NCBI RefSeq assembly: GCF_008035925.1 | Contig: NZ_CP036264.1 | Span: 2,662,443 to 2,726,442, forward strand | DNA from: Stieleria maiorica | Lineage (GTDB): Bacteria > Planctomycetota > Planctomycetia > Pirellulales > Pirellulaceae | Direction of reading: 5' to 3' | DNA: 64,000 nucleotides | In this document: piece by piece, positions 17,588-27,272 of the stretch | Layout of the letters: each line of letters begins with the position of its first letter | Position numbering within the stretch: position 1 is the first letter of the stretch | The notes under the pieces: model-generated | What the model was told of the DNA's origin: nothing | Database searches by the model: none | Seen by the model: the letters and a program-made list of their open reading frames with translations, nothing else | Translations under genes and position numbers: made by a program

Positions 17588-18191
17588 GGTTGTTGTGTTT
17601 GGCTACGGACCCTCTCGGAAGAAACGTCTACACCCGCATTACACAACATTTTCAGAAACGACAAAATCAGGTCAGGTCGATGAACTCATGGACGCATCGA
17701 TCTAGCGTATCCGGAGTCGAATACACAGTGATGCTGGCAGTCTGAAGAAACGTACTGTTCCGGCGGTGGTGGATGCAGAATGTATCCACGCTAAACAAAC
17801 TTTACCTGGATCCTCAACTCGGCGATTTCCGCTCAGATTGCGAGCACGGCAGAGCGCCAACAATCGAAAAGCTGCTTCGTTTGAGCTCAGACAATCGTTG
17901 GCCTGACTAGTCCAGACATGCAACCGAGTTGACCGTTTTTGCAATCAGAGTGCGGAAACAATAGTCAACATGTGTTGTTAGCAACGCTCTCAAACCGGAA
18001 TCCTCAACAATCTGTCTGCGTTGATGAACTGCCACATAGGCTGAACGGGAATCGACGTCATGAGCGCTGTTGATCAACAATCTATTGCTCATCCCTCGAC
18101 GTGGGCGCGTCCAATGCAAGGAAGATCGGATCTCTACATAAACTTTACGGCAAAACGATCAGAATCCCCACGACGAACGAGGGCTTTCCGC
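17588..18191. other. Intergenic region, no gene seen
   Basis: About 600 nt, more AT-rich than the surroundings, with no convincing ORF. It leads into the repeat cluster downstream of the primase-helicase gene. Confidence 0.5.
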
Positions 18192-18485
18192 AGGGTTCAG
18201 CAAGGTTCAAAATGGGGTTTAGCACACGACATTTCCCGTGTTTTGCCGAGCGAAACGTGAAAAGTACTAAACCTGCTGAACTTCTGGCTCAATCCGCAAG
18301 AACACCGATGCGCTGAGCCGCTGGTACTTGTGTACGGACGAGTTGGGTGGACAGCGCCTCCGCGCATCGGGGTTCACGCGTAGGACGCCAATAGTTCAGC
18401 AGGTTCAGCATTTCTGTGCGTTTTCCCCGTATAACGCCGATCCAAACTCTTGTTGAACCCCATGCTGAACCTTTGTGGAACTGCC
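18192..18485. repeat. Iteron-like and inverted repeats, candidate replication origin
   Basis: Several copies of a GTTCAGCA-type word occur in both orientations: GGGTTCAGCAAGGTTCA (18192 on), AACCTGCTGAACT (18270-18282), AGTTCAGCAGGTTCAGCA (18393-18410) and TTGAACCCCATGCTGAACC (18452-18470). The copies near 18270 and 18393 are a perfect 13-bp inverted pair. They enclose a second pair, ACCGATGCGC / GCGCATCGG, which makes a long imperfect hairpin. This lies directly at the 3' end of a primase-helicase gene, a common place for the origin of phage-like or satellite replicons. Confidence 0.5.
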
Positions 18486-18490
18486 CTCTC

Positions 18491-21400
18491 TCAGGCGGCA
18501 TCAGTCGAATCTGGTTTTGCGATCGTCAACGGTGCTGTCGGGTTGAGGTCGACAAGTTTGAATTGCTTGGCTCGTCCCTCAGTGACTTCAATCCGGTAAT
18601 CGGTTCTTGGACGTTTACTTAGCTTGACCAGTGCCCAGGCAAGCGTTCGTGATGACGGACGGTTTCCAGACATTCCGATCGCTTCGATCATCTCTCTCAG
18701 TGCGTCTGACGAGTTTCCGTTTGTCAGCTTGCCCACCGTGCTGAAGCTGTCGCGCGGTCGCTCGGCTTTTTCGAACTCACGGACAATCTGAGAGGCGGTC
18801 ATGCCGGATCCGTTGACGGTATCACGGTCAAGCGACCTGAAGGCCGCTATTACAGTGTCATAGACGTCGTTTACTGTGCTAGCCTGCTGCAGACTATCAC
18901 GAGTTGACAGTGGTGACGGCAAGTCGCAGAATTCGACAAATCCGCCGACGAATCGTGACCAGCCCTCGAAGCTGGCAAGTGTCATTTCCGACGGCGGCAA
19001 CGGTGCTCCCGCGGCGATGTACGCATGCAGGCACGCGAGAATTCGCATGTAAATATTGTGGTGTCGCTGCTGTGCTTCTGCGAGTAAGTTTTCAATTCTA
19101 AACGTTCGCGCTTTGTATGCGGAATCTGTAATATTCAATCGCACTGGAAGCGTTCGTCTCAAAGTATCCGGAGTGAATGTCGCGCTGTTGGTGGTCACAA
19201 TCATCATCGCTTGGTTGGTCGCCTTGTACGGTTCATTCCCGCCGAGAATCCGGTCGCACCAGATCTCGGCCGTCAGAAACATGTCCATTACGGCGCCACC
19301 AATTTCAGCGTCGGCGTTGTCAAGCAAGATCATCATTTCGCCGCGCATGAGCATCGATGTGATTGTCTTTCGCAGTTCTTCCTGGTTCGCTTGGTAGGCG
19401 AGGAACGAAGGTTGAAATCCGGTCGCGATGATGTGGCCTAAGGATGCCAGTAGAGATTTGCCGGCACCCTCAACGTTTGCTTCGTGGACGAAAAGCGGTG
19501 GCCGCCCCGTGAACAAATGTGGGACGATTTCGGTCACGACTTCAGCGAGAAAAGCGGCTTGATCCTGCTCATCGTTGAGCCACGGGAATTCCTCGATCAA
19601 TTTCCACAGTGGGTCCAACATTAGGAGCGGTTCACGATCCATTTGTGGCAGGGCTGGATATTTTTGGGACGATTTGACGAGAACCCTCAGCTCCGGATCG
19701 TAGCCGTCGCGAATGATACTGCCATCGGCCCGGAGAACCGGGGCCGACGACACGCGGTCCAGAACTCGAATCCCGAAGTGATGCGCTTTATGGCTGTGGC
19801 CATGCACGTGGGGCGCTGCCCATTTCGGAACGCCTGCCGGTCCGAAATCAAGGACCTCATTGATTTCGCTCGGCAACACCGTTTGCTTCAGCTCCATTAG
19901 CCGGAGTTCTCCCGAGCAATCCACGTAGCTTTCGACCAACCGTCCTTCTCGGACGAACAAGTCTTCACGCTTAGCGAGTTCGCGTAAGATCGTTCCAATG
20001 ATTTCCTTTGTTGCTACTTTGCTGTTTCGAATCTTCGGTCGCCCCTTGGAGTCTGAAAGCTGCCAGTCATTCGGGTTGTATTCCGCGGCCGCGGCGACAA
20101 GCTCACGAAGCTTCTCTTCGCCGAACTCGGCGATGTAATCGCGGACGTCCGGCCCTTTCGATTCGACTATGGGGAAAGACAAAACGGCTACCTTTACAGA
20201 TGCTGCCCCAGCATCAAGCAATGCTTGCCTATTTTCGGATACCTTGTTCGCTGCAGCTCTGTCGCGATCGGGAACGAGGATCACGTGACAGCCATTAAAC
20301 ATCGCGGGCAAACGCGATTTGAATAGGCCCGCGAAACACTTGGTCGACAGTCCTGCCGTGTTGACGTAGCCCGCCCCATGCATCGCTGCGGCATCTTTTA
20401 CGCCTTCTACGAGGTGCCACGCCTCCCCGGGCTGTGGTCGCCGCCCCGGGAGGAACAACCCGTGCTTGGCGTGCCACTTTATCTTCCCCTTCATCATCTC
20501 GGGGCTTCCCAGCGACATGCGGAAGTAGCCGTCCAGGTCTACGCCGTCCAACTCGACACCTACTGCGTCTGCGGGCTCAGGGTACCAGAGCGGAACCCTG
20601 ATTTCGTCTTCTCCGTGTCTGTCCTTGGCTACCGCTGCGCCGAACGCGACGAATGACTCCGGTGGCATCTTTTTCATCGCGGCGAATTTGACGATCAGCG
20701 AGTGAATGTCCGGAGTCTCTTTGGTCGCGTTCTTCGTGACTTTCTTTTTGCGGCGAGGCTTTTTCTTTCCCATTTTTTGGGTCGAACTCTTTGATTTTGC
20801 CGCCGGCTGGACGGGGCACAGCGGGGGATATGCCGTTTTCGGCGATTTTGGTGAGGCTGCGTCAACTAGACGGGCTTCCATTTCCACTGCGATTTGTTCG
20901 GCCTTTCTCTTCTTGCTTTTCAATTCCCGCTCGCACGCGACGAGGTTAAATTGAACGCGGTAGTTGGGCTCATCATCGAAATCGATTTCGAGATTGCTCC
21001 AATCGATCTTGTCCGAGAGCGGTGGCGGAGCGTCGATGACGTCGGACGCGAAGATGTCCTCGATCACTCCGTCGATGACTTCCGGATCGCTGTGGTCATC
21101 GCCGCGTAGCATTGCAATTGTCTCAACCACGTTGCAAGTCGACGTCTCACACTTGGCGCAATAGACGAGACCGCGGCGTTTAAACGATTGGCCCTTGCCC
21201 AGCCCGGAATCCTCACCTTTGCCGCCATAAAGGGCGTAGATGCTGCTTTCTGTGCCGCACCGATTGCAGGGCCAGTTTTTCTGTCCTTCGGCGGTAAATC
21301 CGCTGCGTCGGGCATCGCTGCCGGAGATTTTGGGATGAACTTCGACCGGCGACGCGTTGGATGTGAGCTTCTTTACCAGTGCGTCATAGTGACCGAAGGC

Positions 21401-21562
21401 GCGTTTGGCGATCCATTTGACCGCGACCTCGCGGCAACTCTCGCCGATGAGTAGGCCAGCTTCAGCGCGAGCCTTGCGTAGGGCCTGACTTCTCCTAAGG
21501 CGTTGGGATGTTGTGGGATTACTAGATTTTGCTTCGCCGTACGTATTGGTTATACTTGACAT
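18491..21562 (-). CDS. Primase-helicase of mobile element
   Basis: 1,023 residues from ATG 21562. A zinc ribbon uses Cys99/Cys102 and Cys135/Cys138, typical of DnaG/P4-type primases. Around residues 330-470 is a TOPRIM-like domain (VEGVKDAAAMHGAG, VILVPDRDRAAANK). The C-terminal half carries a superfamily-3 or DUF927-like ATPase with Walker A VEGAGKS, acidic Walker B MMILLDNADAE and a sensor motif VTTNSATF before TLRRTLPVRL. Single-protein primase-helicases of this sort replicate plasmids, phages and integrative elements. It sits next to a repeat cluster that could be its origin. Confidence 0.8.
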   Translation of the reverse strand: MSSITNTYGEAKSSNPTTSQRLRRSQALRKARAEAGLLIGESCREVAVKWIAKRAFGHYDALVKKLTSNASPVEVHPKISGSDARRSGFTAEGQKNWPCNRCGTESSIYALYGGKGEDSGLGKGQSFKRRGLVYCAKCETSTCNVVETIAMLRGDDHSDPEVIDGVIEDIFASDVIDAPPPLSDKIDWSNLEIDFDDEPNYRVQFNLVACERELKSKKRKAEQIAVEMEARLVDAASPKSPKTAYPPLCPVQPAAKSKSSTQKMGKKKPRRKKKVTKNATKETPDIHSLIVKFAAMKKMPPESFVAFGAAVAKDRHGEDEIRVPLWYPEPADAVGVELDGVDLDGYFRMSLGSPEMMKGKIKWHAKHGLFLPGRRPQPGEAWHLVEGVKDAAAMHGAGYVNTAGLSTKCFAGLFKSRLPAMFNGCHVILVPDRDRAAANKVSENRQALLDAGAASVKVAVLSFPIVESKGPDVRDYIAEFGEEKLRELVAAAAEYNPNDWQLSDSKGRPKIRNSKVATKEIIGTILRELAKREDLFVREGRLVESYVDCSGELRLMELKQTVLPSEINEVLDFGPAGVPKWAAPHVHGHSHKAHHFGIRVLDRVSSAPVLRADGSIIRDGYDPELRVLVKSSQKYPALPQMDREPLLMLDPLWKLIEEFPWLNDEQDQAAFLAEVVTEIVPHLFTGRPPLFVHEANVEGAGKSLLASLGHIIATGFQPSFLAYQANQEELRKTITSMLMRGEMMILLDNADAEIGGAVMDMFLTAEIWCDRILGGNEPYKATNQAMMIVTTNSATFTPDTLRRTLPVRLNITDSAYKARTFRIENLLAEAQQRHHNIYMRILACLHAYIAAGAPLPPSEMTLASFEGWSRFVGGFVEFCDLPSPLSTRDSLQQASTVNDVYDTVIAAFRSLDRDTVNGSGMTASQIVREFEKAERPRDSFSTVGKLTNGNSSDALREMIEAIGMSGNRPSSRTLAWALVKLSKRPRTDYRIEVTEGRAKQFKLVDLNPTAPLTIAKPDSTDAA

Positions 21563-21640
21563 GGTTTAAGTTTCTGCGCAAAGGAACTTTGAACTCCAGC
21601 GGAAGCGGTGTGCGCCGCTCCGGCGGAAATGAATCGAAAG

Positions 21641-21680
21641 CCGCGACAAGGACACTATTCTTTGTCGCGGTTTTTGTTTT
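21641..21680 (+). terminator. Orphan intrinsic terminator
   Basis: Perfect stem CCGCGACAA (21641-21649) / TTGTCGCGG (21662-21670) followed by TTTTTGTTTT. It reads on the plus strand, but no plus-strand gene precedes it: the primase-helicase starts at 21562 on the other strand. It may terminate a short antisense or leader RNA of fewer than about 100 nt over the primase promoter. Confidence 0.55.
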
Positions 21681-21838
21681 GGGGCGAGCGTTGAGTCATC
21701 CCGTCTCCGCGAACCCGCAACGCATGAACACTTCGATGTGGGGGCGCGCCCAACTGGCGAAACATCGGTCAGTCCCGTGTTGGGCACTGGCGGTTTCGAT
21801 TGACAGTTGTGTCAATCATCTGCTCTAGTCGCCATCGC

Positions 21839-22153
21839 TTAGATGCCGGCTTTTTTCAGTTCGGCATCGGCCGAGATCGAGTCTCGATCCTGGGGGGCCG
21901 AACTGCTATGCTGGCCTGGAACGCTTTTGGCGGCCGTTACCGCATCGAAGAACTCGCGTATCCACAGTGCTGACGTACGGCGACATCCAGCCGCGTAGAC
22001 TGTCCGGAGCTTGCAGCCAGCCAATCCGCGTGCAGCCCAACGATGCAGGCTCGCAACATGGGGACGTTCGCCGGTGATGCGTTCCACGACCGATACCGCT
22101 TTCGATAGCCGCAATAGCTGGGTAGCATCGCCACTTGATTCGAATGAATTCAC
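21839..22153 (-). CDS. DUF1580-family (excisionase-like) protein
   Basis: 104 residues, GTG 22153 with GAGGTG 5 nt upstream. VERITGERPHVASLHRWAARGLAGCKLRTVYAAGCRRTS fits DUF1580, a planctomycete family with a MerR/excisionase-like HTH in which the HRW motif and a following wing bind DNA. Such genes are very often found next to integrases on planctomycete islands, matching the att scar and integrase relic about 1.1-1.3 kb away. Confidence 0.8.
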   Translation of the reverse strand: MNSFESSGDATQLLRLSKAVSVVERITGERPHVASLHRWAARGLAGCKLRTVYAAGCRRTSALWIREFFDAVTAAKSVPGQHSSSAPQDRDSISADAELKKAGI

Positions 22154-22234
22154 AGGACACCTCGCAAAGGGATGGAGTATTAATTCGTGTGCAGCGAGGC
22201 TACAGGATGCTACGGACCAGCGAGAAATCGCTGG

Positions 22235-23059
22235 TCAGAGATTCTCCCGATTTAATTTCTCCAGCTTTTGTCGGTATCGTGTAACAGACCGTTTAGTAAT
22301 GTCGACTCCTCGCTTCTTCAGCTCTCTGAGTATCGCGGTGTCTATGAACTTTTTCTGCGCACCTAGATTTTCTGAGAGCACGCTTTGAGCCACTTCGGCG
22401 AAAAAATCGTCAGCAATGCGTTTACCCGTATGACGTGATCTTTTTAGTCCGCGGTCGCGTTCTTCTGCGGACGCGTATTGCTTTTCAATGCCAGTCGCAC
22501 GCTGCATCATGCGTTCATGCATTCGCCCCAGCCCAAATGAGTCATTGACAAGGCGGTGCAAATTCAGACGCAACAGCTTTCCTATTTGCTCATTCGATTG
22601 AGCTCCAGCTAGATTGAACTGAAGTTCGACCAAATCTAGAACCCGCTTCGAAGTCTCAAAAACTTCGAATGCGTCTTTCACCAGACCGCTGGAACCTGAT
22701 GATGGAATGAACCGCTTTCCATCGAGCAACAGGCAGTTTCGTTCTGAACTGAACTCGATGCGATCGTCAACAAAAACCCTGAGGATCTTGATCGCGTCTA
22801 GCAACGCGATATTGATTTCGGGAAAACCTGACACGCACTCATCTCCGCGCCCCTCCTCGTTGACGTTAGAAACGAGCTCTTGATTGACGTCTTCGGCTCG
22901 AATCGAGCCAACGTCGTCGTAGAGTTCTCCCTCACTGTCCGGTTCATATTTAGCCATCTCATTGCCGCTCCAAGAATCAATTGGCGAACGATTTTCGAGT
23001 GCATGCTTCTGGTGACCCTCCATATTCGTCATCGCCAATCTGAATGGGATGCCAGTCAT
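22235..23059 (-). CDS. Hypothetical protein upstream of DUF1580
   Basis: 274 residues from ATG 23059; ATG 22957 is a possible later start. The N-terminal 70 residues are acidic and disordered. The centre is helical (LVKDAFEVFETSKRVLDLVELQFNLA). The C-terminal 45 residues (AILRELKKRGVDITKRSVTRYRQKLEKLNREN) look like an HTH or DNA-binding tail. It is one gene upstream of DUF1580 on the same strand. A regulatory or replication accessory role for the element is plausible but inferred. Confidence 0.6.
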   Translation of the reverse strand: MTGIPFRLAMTNMEGHQKHALENRSPIDSWSGNEMAKYEPDSEGELYDDVGSIRAEDVNQELVSNVNEEGRGDECVSGFPEINIALLDAIKILRVFVDDRIEFSSERNCLLLDGKRFIPSSGSSGLVKDAFEVFETSKRVLDLVELQFNLAGAQSNEQIGKLLRLNLHRLVNDSFGLGRMHERMMQRATGIEKQYASAEERDRGLKRSRHTGKRIADDFFAEVAQSVLSENLGAQKKFIDTAILRELKKRGVDITKRSVTRYRQKLEKLNRENL

Positions 23060-23228
23060 CTGCAGACTACGGCGTTGGCCAATAACGCTCTGCCCAAATA
23101 CCGCTATTCCTCGCGTTTCAATGCAATTCTATGCGTCAACTTGCGTCAGTGCCAGAACACGGGTACCTTCGGGAAAACACGGTTTTAATCCCCGCGAAAA
23201 GCCGGTTTTCTCTATAGGAAAAGATGAG

Positions 23229-23273
<45 letters not shown>

Positions 23274-23401
23274 GTTGAAAAAGACTAGTTTTTCTTATAG
23301 CCGAAACCGCGATTTTGGGTTCCGCTTGATGGTCAAGCGTGCGGCGTTTCCACCGGAGCCAAAACGGTACATACCGTTTTGGCATTCAGGAGACCCATCG
23401 C

Positions 23402-23974
23402 ATGCCCAAGTTGACTACATCGCATCCCAAGTACCGCAAGCATCGAGCGAGCGGACAAGCCATCGTCACACTCGACGGACGTGACTTCTATCTCGGCCCC
23501 CACGGCAGCCGAGCCAGCAAGCTGGAGTTTGACCGGCTGATCTTGGAATACTTGGCGAACGACCGTTCGCTCCCGCGCGAAGAAGAGGCGTCCCTGACCG
23601 TCGCGCAGGTCCTGAACAAATACCGCAAGTTCGCCGAGCGGTACTACAAGAAGAATGGCACTCCGACGAGCGAGGCGTACGCGATCAAAACGATCATTCG
23701 CCCGATCCGGCAACTCTACGGGGCAATTCATCGTGCCTGCGACGTCGCATTCCCTCCAGACACGCCGCTTGAAGGCGACGCACTGAAGATCTGGCAATCA
23801 GAACATCGATGGTCGCCGAATCGATTGCGGCACACCCGCGGGACGGAGGTCCGAAAGCAATTTGGCTTGGAGGCGGCTCAGGTCATTCTCGGTCATTCCG
23901 TAGCGAATGTGACCGAAATCTACGCGGAGCGTGACGCCGAAAAGGCCCGTGACGTTGCCCGCAAAACGGGATAG
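23402..23974 (+). pseudogene. Tyrosine integrase with internal deletion
   Basis: 190 residues from ATG 23402 (AGGAG upstream), about half the size of related planctomycete integrases. The N-terminal part (HPKYRKHRASGQAIVTLDGRDFYLG and a core-binding-like helix set) and the C-terminal catalytic part (RHTRGTEV with HxxR, ILGHSVANVTEIYAE with the G-H and Tyr nucleophile) are present. The middle, including the first catalytic Arg, is missing. The two parts are still in one frame, so it is an in-frame deletion. It should be inactive as a recombinase. Confidence 0.8.
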
Positions 23975-24417
23975 ATTCCGGGTGGCGTTCTTTACACGCC
24001 GCGCGGCGTGTTTCCGCGGGCATCATCGGCCTATTCTGGTCCCCGTCAACAATGCCCCACGCCGCGGAAAACGCGGCAAATTCCCAGCAATGCCGGCCAT
24101 TCCCACCAAGCACCGAACGGGTCCTTCCGAGCGGGTGGGGGTGGCCATCGCGGGTTCCGCCTCGAACCGCTTTCGCCGGCATGCGCGAAAAAAATCATCG
24201 CCACCACCACCACCACCACCACCTTTTGGGTTTCGTAGTTGCGCGACCCTTCACGCGGCATCTGGCCGAACTCGGCTCTGCAGCATTCCGGAGCGCCACC
24301 ACGCGAACTCGCAGACATCCTGTGGCTGTTTGAGAAAATGTTTTGCGAATCGCTGTAACACTCCGTTTCACTTCACGCTTTGGAGAGCAAATCCGCTCCT
24401 CCTCTAGGTGAAACGAC
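23975..24417. repeat. Intergenic with (CAC)n tract at 24201-24223
   Basis: About 440 nt without a convincing gene. It holds a run of seven to eight CAC triplets. Frames through it encode poly-His or poly-Val and look artefactual. Confidence 0.5.
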
Positions 24418-25209
24418 ATGAAAACTGCAGCGCATGCCCTCTTCCTGACACTTTTGACCGTCTCCGTTGGATCAGCCCAAAACCCATGGGGAGACTGGAT
24501 TCCACAGCAATCTCGTTCCTTGCCAACCGGCATGAGCTACCAGCAACGCGCCGGTTCAACGACGACACATCGCAACGGTGCCACGAGCAAGACATGGGGC
24601 AACTCCGGACTGCGACAGGAAAGCCAACTCGATATTGGCTTCTCGGCCGGAAACGACAAAGACAACGCGATGAAATTTGGCCGGCAAAGAGACGAGAAAT
24701 GGTTCGCCGGCGTGAGAGGAGGCGTTCGCGCAGGTTACGCGGCTGATACCGGAATTTCCCAGGAAGGTCGGGTTGGGAATACGAAGGTGAGGACTTATTC
24801 CGAAGCGGAGGCGTTCGTCGGGGTGGAAGCAGGTGCGCAGGCAGGAGTCTCAAACAACGGAGTCGGAATCAATGGCAACGCTTTTGCGGGAGCCAGGGTT
24901 CGGGGCAGCGTTGGCACTGACGTCGGTCCTGTTGGTGTCGCAGCGACTGGAGAAGCATGGTCTGGAGTTGGCGTCGAAGCGGGCGTTGACGCAAAGTACA
25001 AGAACGGTCGCGTCAACTTCGACTATGGCGTCGGTGGCGCAGTCGGTGTCGGCGGGAAAGCCGGCGGCGAGGTCTCGGTCGACCTTCGAAAACCGGCAAA
25101 AGCTGTCAATCGCGTTAGGTCAACCGGACGGAAGGTCTCATCGACCAGCAAACGCGTGAAGAGCAAAGGAAAGGCAGCGAAAAACAACATCAAGAAGCTA
25201 TTCAAATAG
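24418..25209 (+). CDS. Secreted Gly/Ala-rich protein with basic tail
   Basis: 263 residues; AGGTG ribosome site 7 nt before ATG. Signal peptide MKTAAHALFLTLLTVSVGSA. The mature part has many repeats alternating Gly, Ala and Val with small polar residues (VGVEAGAQAGVSNNG, VGTDVGPVGVAATGEA, VGGAVGVGGKAGGEVS), suggesting a beta-solenoid or low-complexity fold. The final 35 residues are Lys/Arg/Ser-rich (STSKRVKSKGKAAKNNIKK). Similar Gly/Ala repeats precede toxin domains in some secreted polymorphic proteins, but no toxin domain follows. Function unknown. Confidence 0.75.
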   Translation: MKTAAHALFLTLLTVSVGSAQNPWGDWIPQQSRSLPTGMSYQQRAGSTTTHRNGATSKTWGNSGLRQESQLDIGFSAGNDKDNAMKFGRQRDEKWFAGVRGGVRAGYAADTGISQEGRVGNTKVRTYSEAEAFVGVEAGAQAGVSNNGVGINGNAFAGARVRGSVGTDVGPVGVAATGEAWSGVGVEAGVDAKYKNGRVNFDYGVGGAVGVGGKAGGEVSVDLRKPAKAVNRVRSTGRKVSSTSKRVKSKGKAAKNNIKKLFK

Positions 25210-25496
25210 CGTCTCTGAGCGAGCCACCATTGCCAGTATTCGGCATTGGCGTCGCGACATATCACTGCAGGATTACACGCACCCGCGTGCAATCCGCTGA
25301 AATCGTTTGGAAAACGACGCAACAGATTGTCTTCCCATCCGATAAACAATGGCGGCCGGCGAAAAAGTTCCGAAGCTTTTGAAATAAGCCAGCGACCTTG
25401 CGCATCGTATTCCTGTGCAGAATAACTCGGTGCAACGCTTTTCGGGTGGAACCCTCTGTATAACAAACCCGTGAAAGCTTGTTTTGACAACAAAGA
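25210..25496. other. Intergenic, no gene seen
   Basis: The minus-strand frame that runs through here continues antisense over the preceding gene and shows no domain, so I do not call it. Confidence 0.4.
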
Positions 25497-27038
25497 TTAA
25501 GCGCTCAATTCGAGGAGTTCGGTGTCGCGAAGTTTCAGAGCCGTCGTCATAAGTTTCTGCCCTTTTTGTGTTATTCGATAGTAGAACGTGCCTGAAACTT
25601 TTCGGATCAATCCGTGTGCGCGAAGCAACCGTAGCAACCGAGTGATACGCCCAGCCGCCCGCTTCCGCTCTTTGTCATTACGATTGACATGTGGAAAGAG
25701 CCTTGACCGTAGGTCTTTATTGCGGAACCCTTGCAAGAGGAACGTCCCTTCCTGCAGAACCGAGAACATGCGAACTTCGTCCGGTTCGATCGGGCGTAGC
25801 CCCCGATATGGTCGTCCCTGACGGAAAATCCGGCGACTTACTGGATCAAGTATCTTGTGCGCGGGAGATGATTCTCCTACGACAGCGAGTGCCTCAAGAT
25901 AGCGCTCATTCGCGGCGTGACATATTTCCACACGCCGTGCAACGTCGGCGACGCTCTTTCGCATCGGAAACCATGCAACAACAACTTCGCCGCCACGGGT
26001 CGCTTTTCTTCGAACGTTGAAGCGTCTCGGATTGTTAATCGTGGTTTCGATTCTCAGTACGCTGCCCGCCTTGTCGTACATTTTGATCGAGTTCTCATCG
26101 ACCCAGTGTTTTATCCTTACTCCTTCCACACGATGCTTCACATCGCTTGTCACTTCCCCGTTGAAATCACGATGAAAGCGACGGCCCATAAATCGCATCA
26201 CATCGCGACAGCCGAAGTGCTGAACTGCATGATTGACAAGAGCAGGGTAGATCGCATTAAGTGAAGCCTCATTCGCAAACATCACATCAGTCGCGTATTC
26301 ACTTTCGCGCATGGTCCAGTAATACGCGGGGAACTTCAGCTGACTTTTCAGTTTGAGCCAGGGATTGAACCGACGGGCCAACGCATTCAGGAACTGTACC
26401 CAGTTTCGCTTGTGAAGATCGTCAATCATCTGCTGGGCCTTGGCAAGGTCATCAATATGGGTAAAGCAATTGCCCTGTTTGTTGTAGCCGATGCCAGCCT
26501 TATCCAGTCGACCTGCAAGGTATTCACGCCCGTTCAAACAAACCTGGATAGTCATGGGAAGCCAAGTCTGAAGTCGGACGTGCATCAGGCCAAATTCCCG
26601 GTCGACGAAGTAGAAATAGAGGAACAAGCATTTCCTTCGGGCATGCGCCAATTCAAGACGTTTTCCTTTCGGATCTTTATGAAGCTCGTAGGTTTGGCAC
26701 GATTCCACACATGACAAAACGCAAACTAATCCTTGCTGAATGGAGTCTTGCTCCATGATGCTTCGCGCGCAGTCTTCTTTGGAAATGGATGAAGACGTTA
26801 AGTATCGGAACGGCCGGCCATGCGCTTCAGCGTATTCAGCGGCGTGTTCCTTGATTCTGTCTGAGATGCGTTGGACGAAACCGCCGAAATGTTTGTAGAG
26901 GACGCCATGTACGTTCAAATACTTATCCATCCCGTCCAAGTAACTCAACGCACGTATGGTCCCACGAAAAAGGATCCGGTCGAATCCCGACAAAACACCG
27001 ATGATGCGTTGATCGTGTCGTTCGATGAATCGTTCCAT
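25497..27038 (-). CDS. Uncharacterised multi-genome protein, probable mobile-element family
   Basis: 513 residues from ATG 27038, chosen for the strong TGGGAGGGTGAC upstream. Highly regular features: MERFIERHDQRIIGVLSGFDRILFRGT at the start, ECV-like CVLSCVE and RKCLFLYFYFVDREFGLMHVRLQTWLPMTIQVCLNGREYLA, a central VKHWVDENSIKMYDKAGSVLRIETTINNP, and a C-terminal winged helix (RITRLLRLLRAHGLIRK...YYRITQKG). I recall near-identical architectures scattered across many phyla, usually unannotated and multicopy, which suggests a mobile element or domesticated derivative. No DDE, HUH or serine/tyrosine recombinase motif is evident. Gene: certain. Role: open. Confidence 0.7.
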   Translation of the reverse strand: MERFIERHDQRIIGVLSGFDRILFRGTIRALSYLDGMDKYLNVHGVLYKHFGGFVQRISDRIKEHAAEYAEAHGRPFRYLTSSSISKEDCARSIMEQDSIQQGLVCVLSCVESCQTYELHKDPKGKRLELAHARRKCLFLYFYFVDREFGLMHVRLQTWLPMTIQVCLNGREYLAGRLDKAGIGYNKQGNCFTHIDDLAKAQQMIDDLHKRNWVQFLNALARRFNPWLKLKSQLKFPAYYWTMRESEYATDVMFANEASLNAIYPALVNHAVQHFGCRDVMRFMGRRFHRDFNGEVTSDVKHRVEGVRIKHWVDENSIKMYDKAGSVLRIETTINNPRRFNVRRKATRGGEVVVAWFPMRKSVADVARRVEICHAANERYLEALAVVGESSPAHKILDPVSRRIFRQGRPYRGLRPIEPDEVRMFSVLQEGTFLLQGFRNKDLRSRLFPHVNRNDKERKRAAGRITRLLRLLRAHGLIRKVSGTFYYRITQKGQKLMTTALKLRDTELLELSA

Positions 27039-27272
27039 GTCACCCTCCCAGCGTAAAACGCCAACCATGTAAATAGCAAGGATTGCGGAAGGTGCCGCAG
27101 ATTGCAACCATTTGGCCGCTCCTTGAACACCCGAGCAATGCCTGGGAAAATCCCCCGGCATTCTGAACGGTCATGGAGGCCGGATCGTTTGGTTGCGGCC
27201 GAAGGCTGCGACGTGCCAACATGCGTGAGACAACTTTGAGTTTTTCAGAGTTGAGGGCACGGAGCATTTTGC

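Noticed and set aside
25023-25493. 156-residue minus-strand protein
   Set aside because: Its C-terminal half is antisense to the secreted Gly/Ala protein, and it has no domain or ribosome site.
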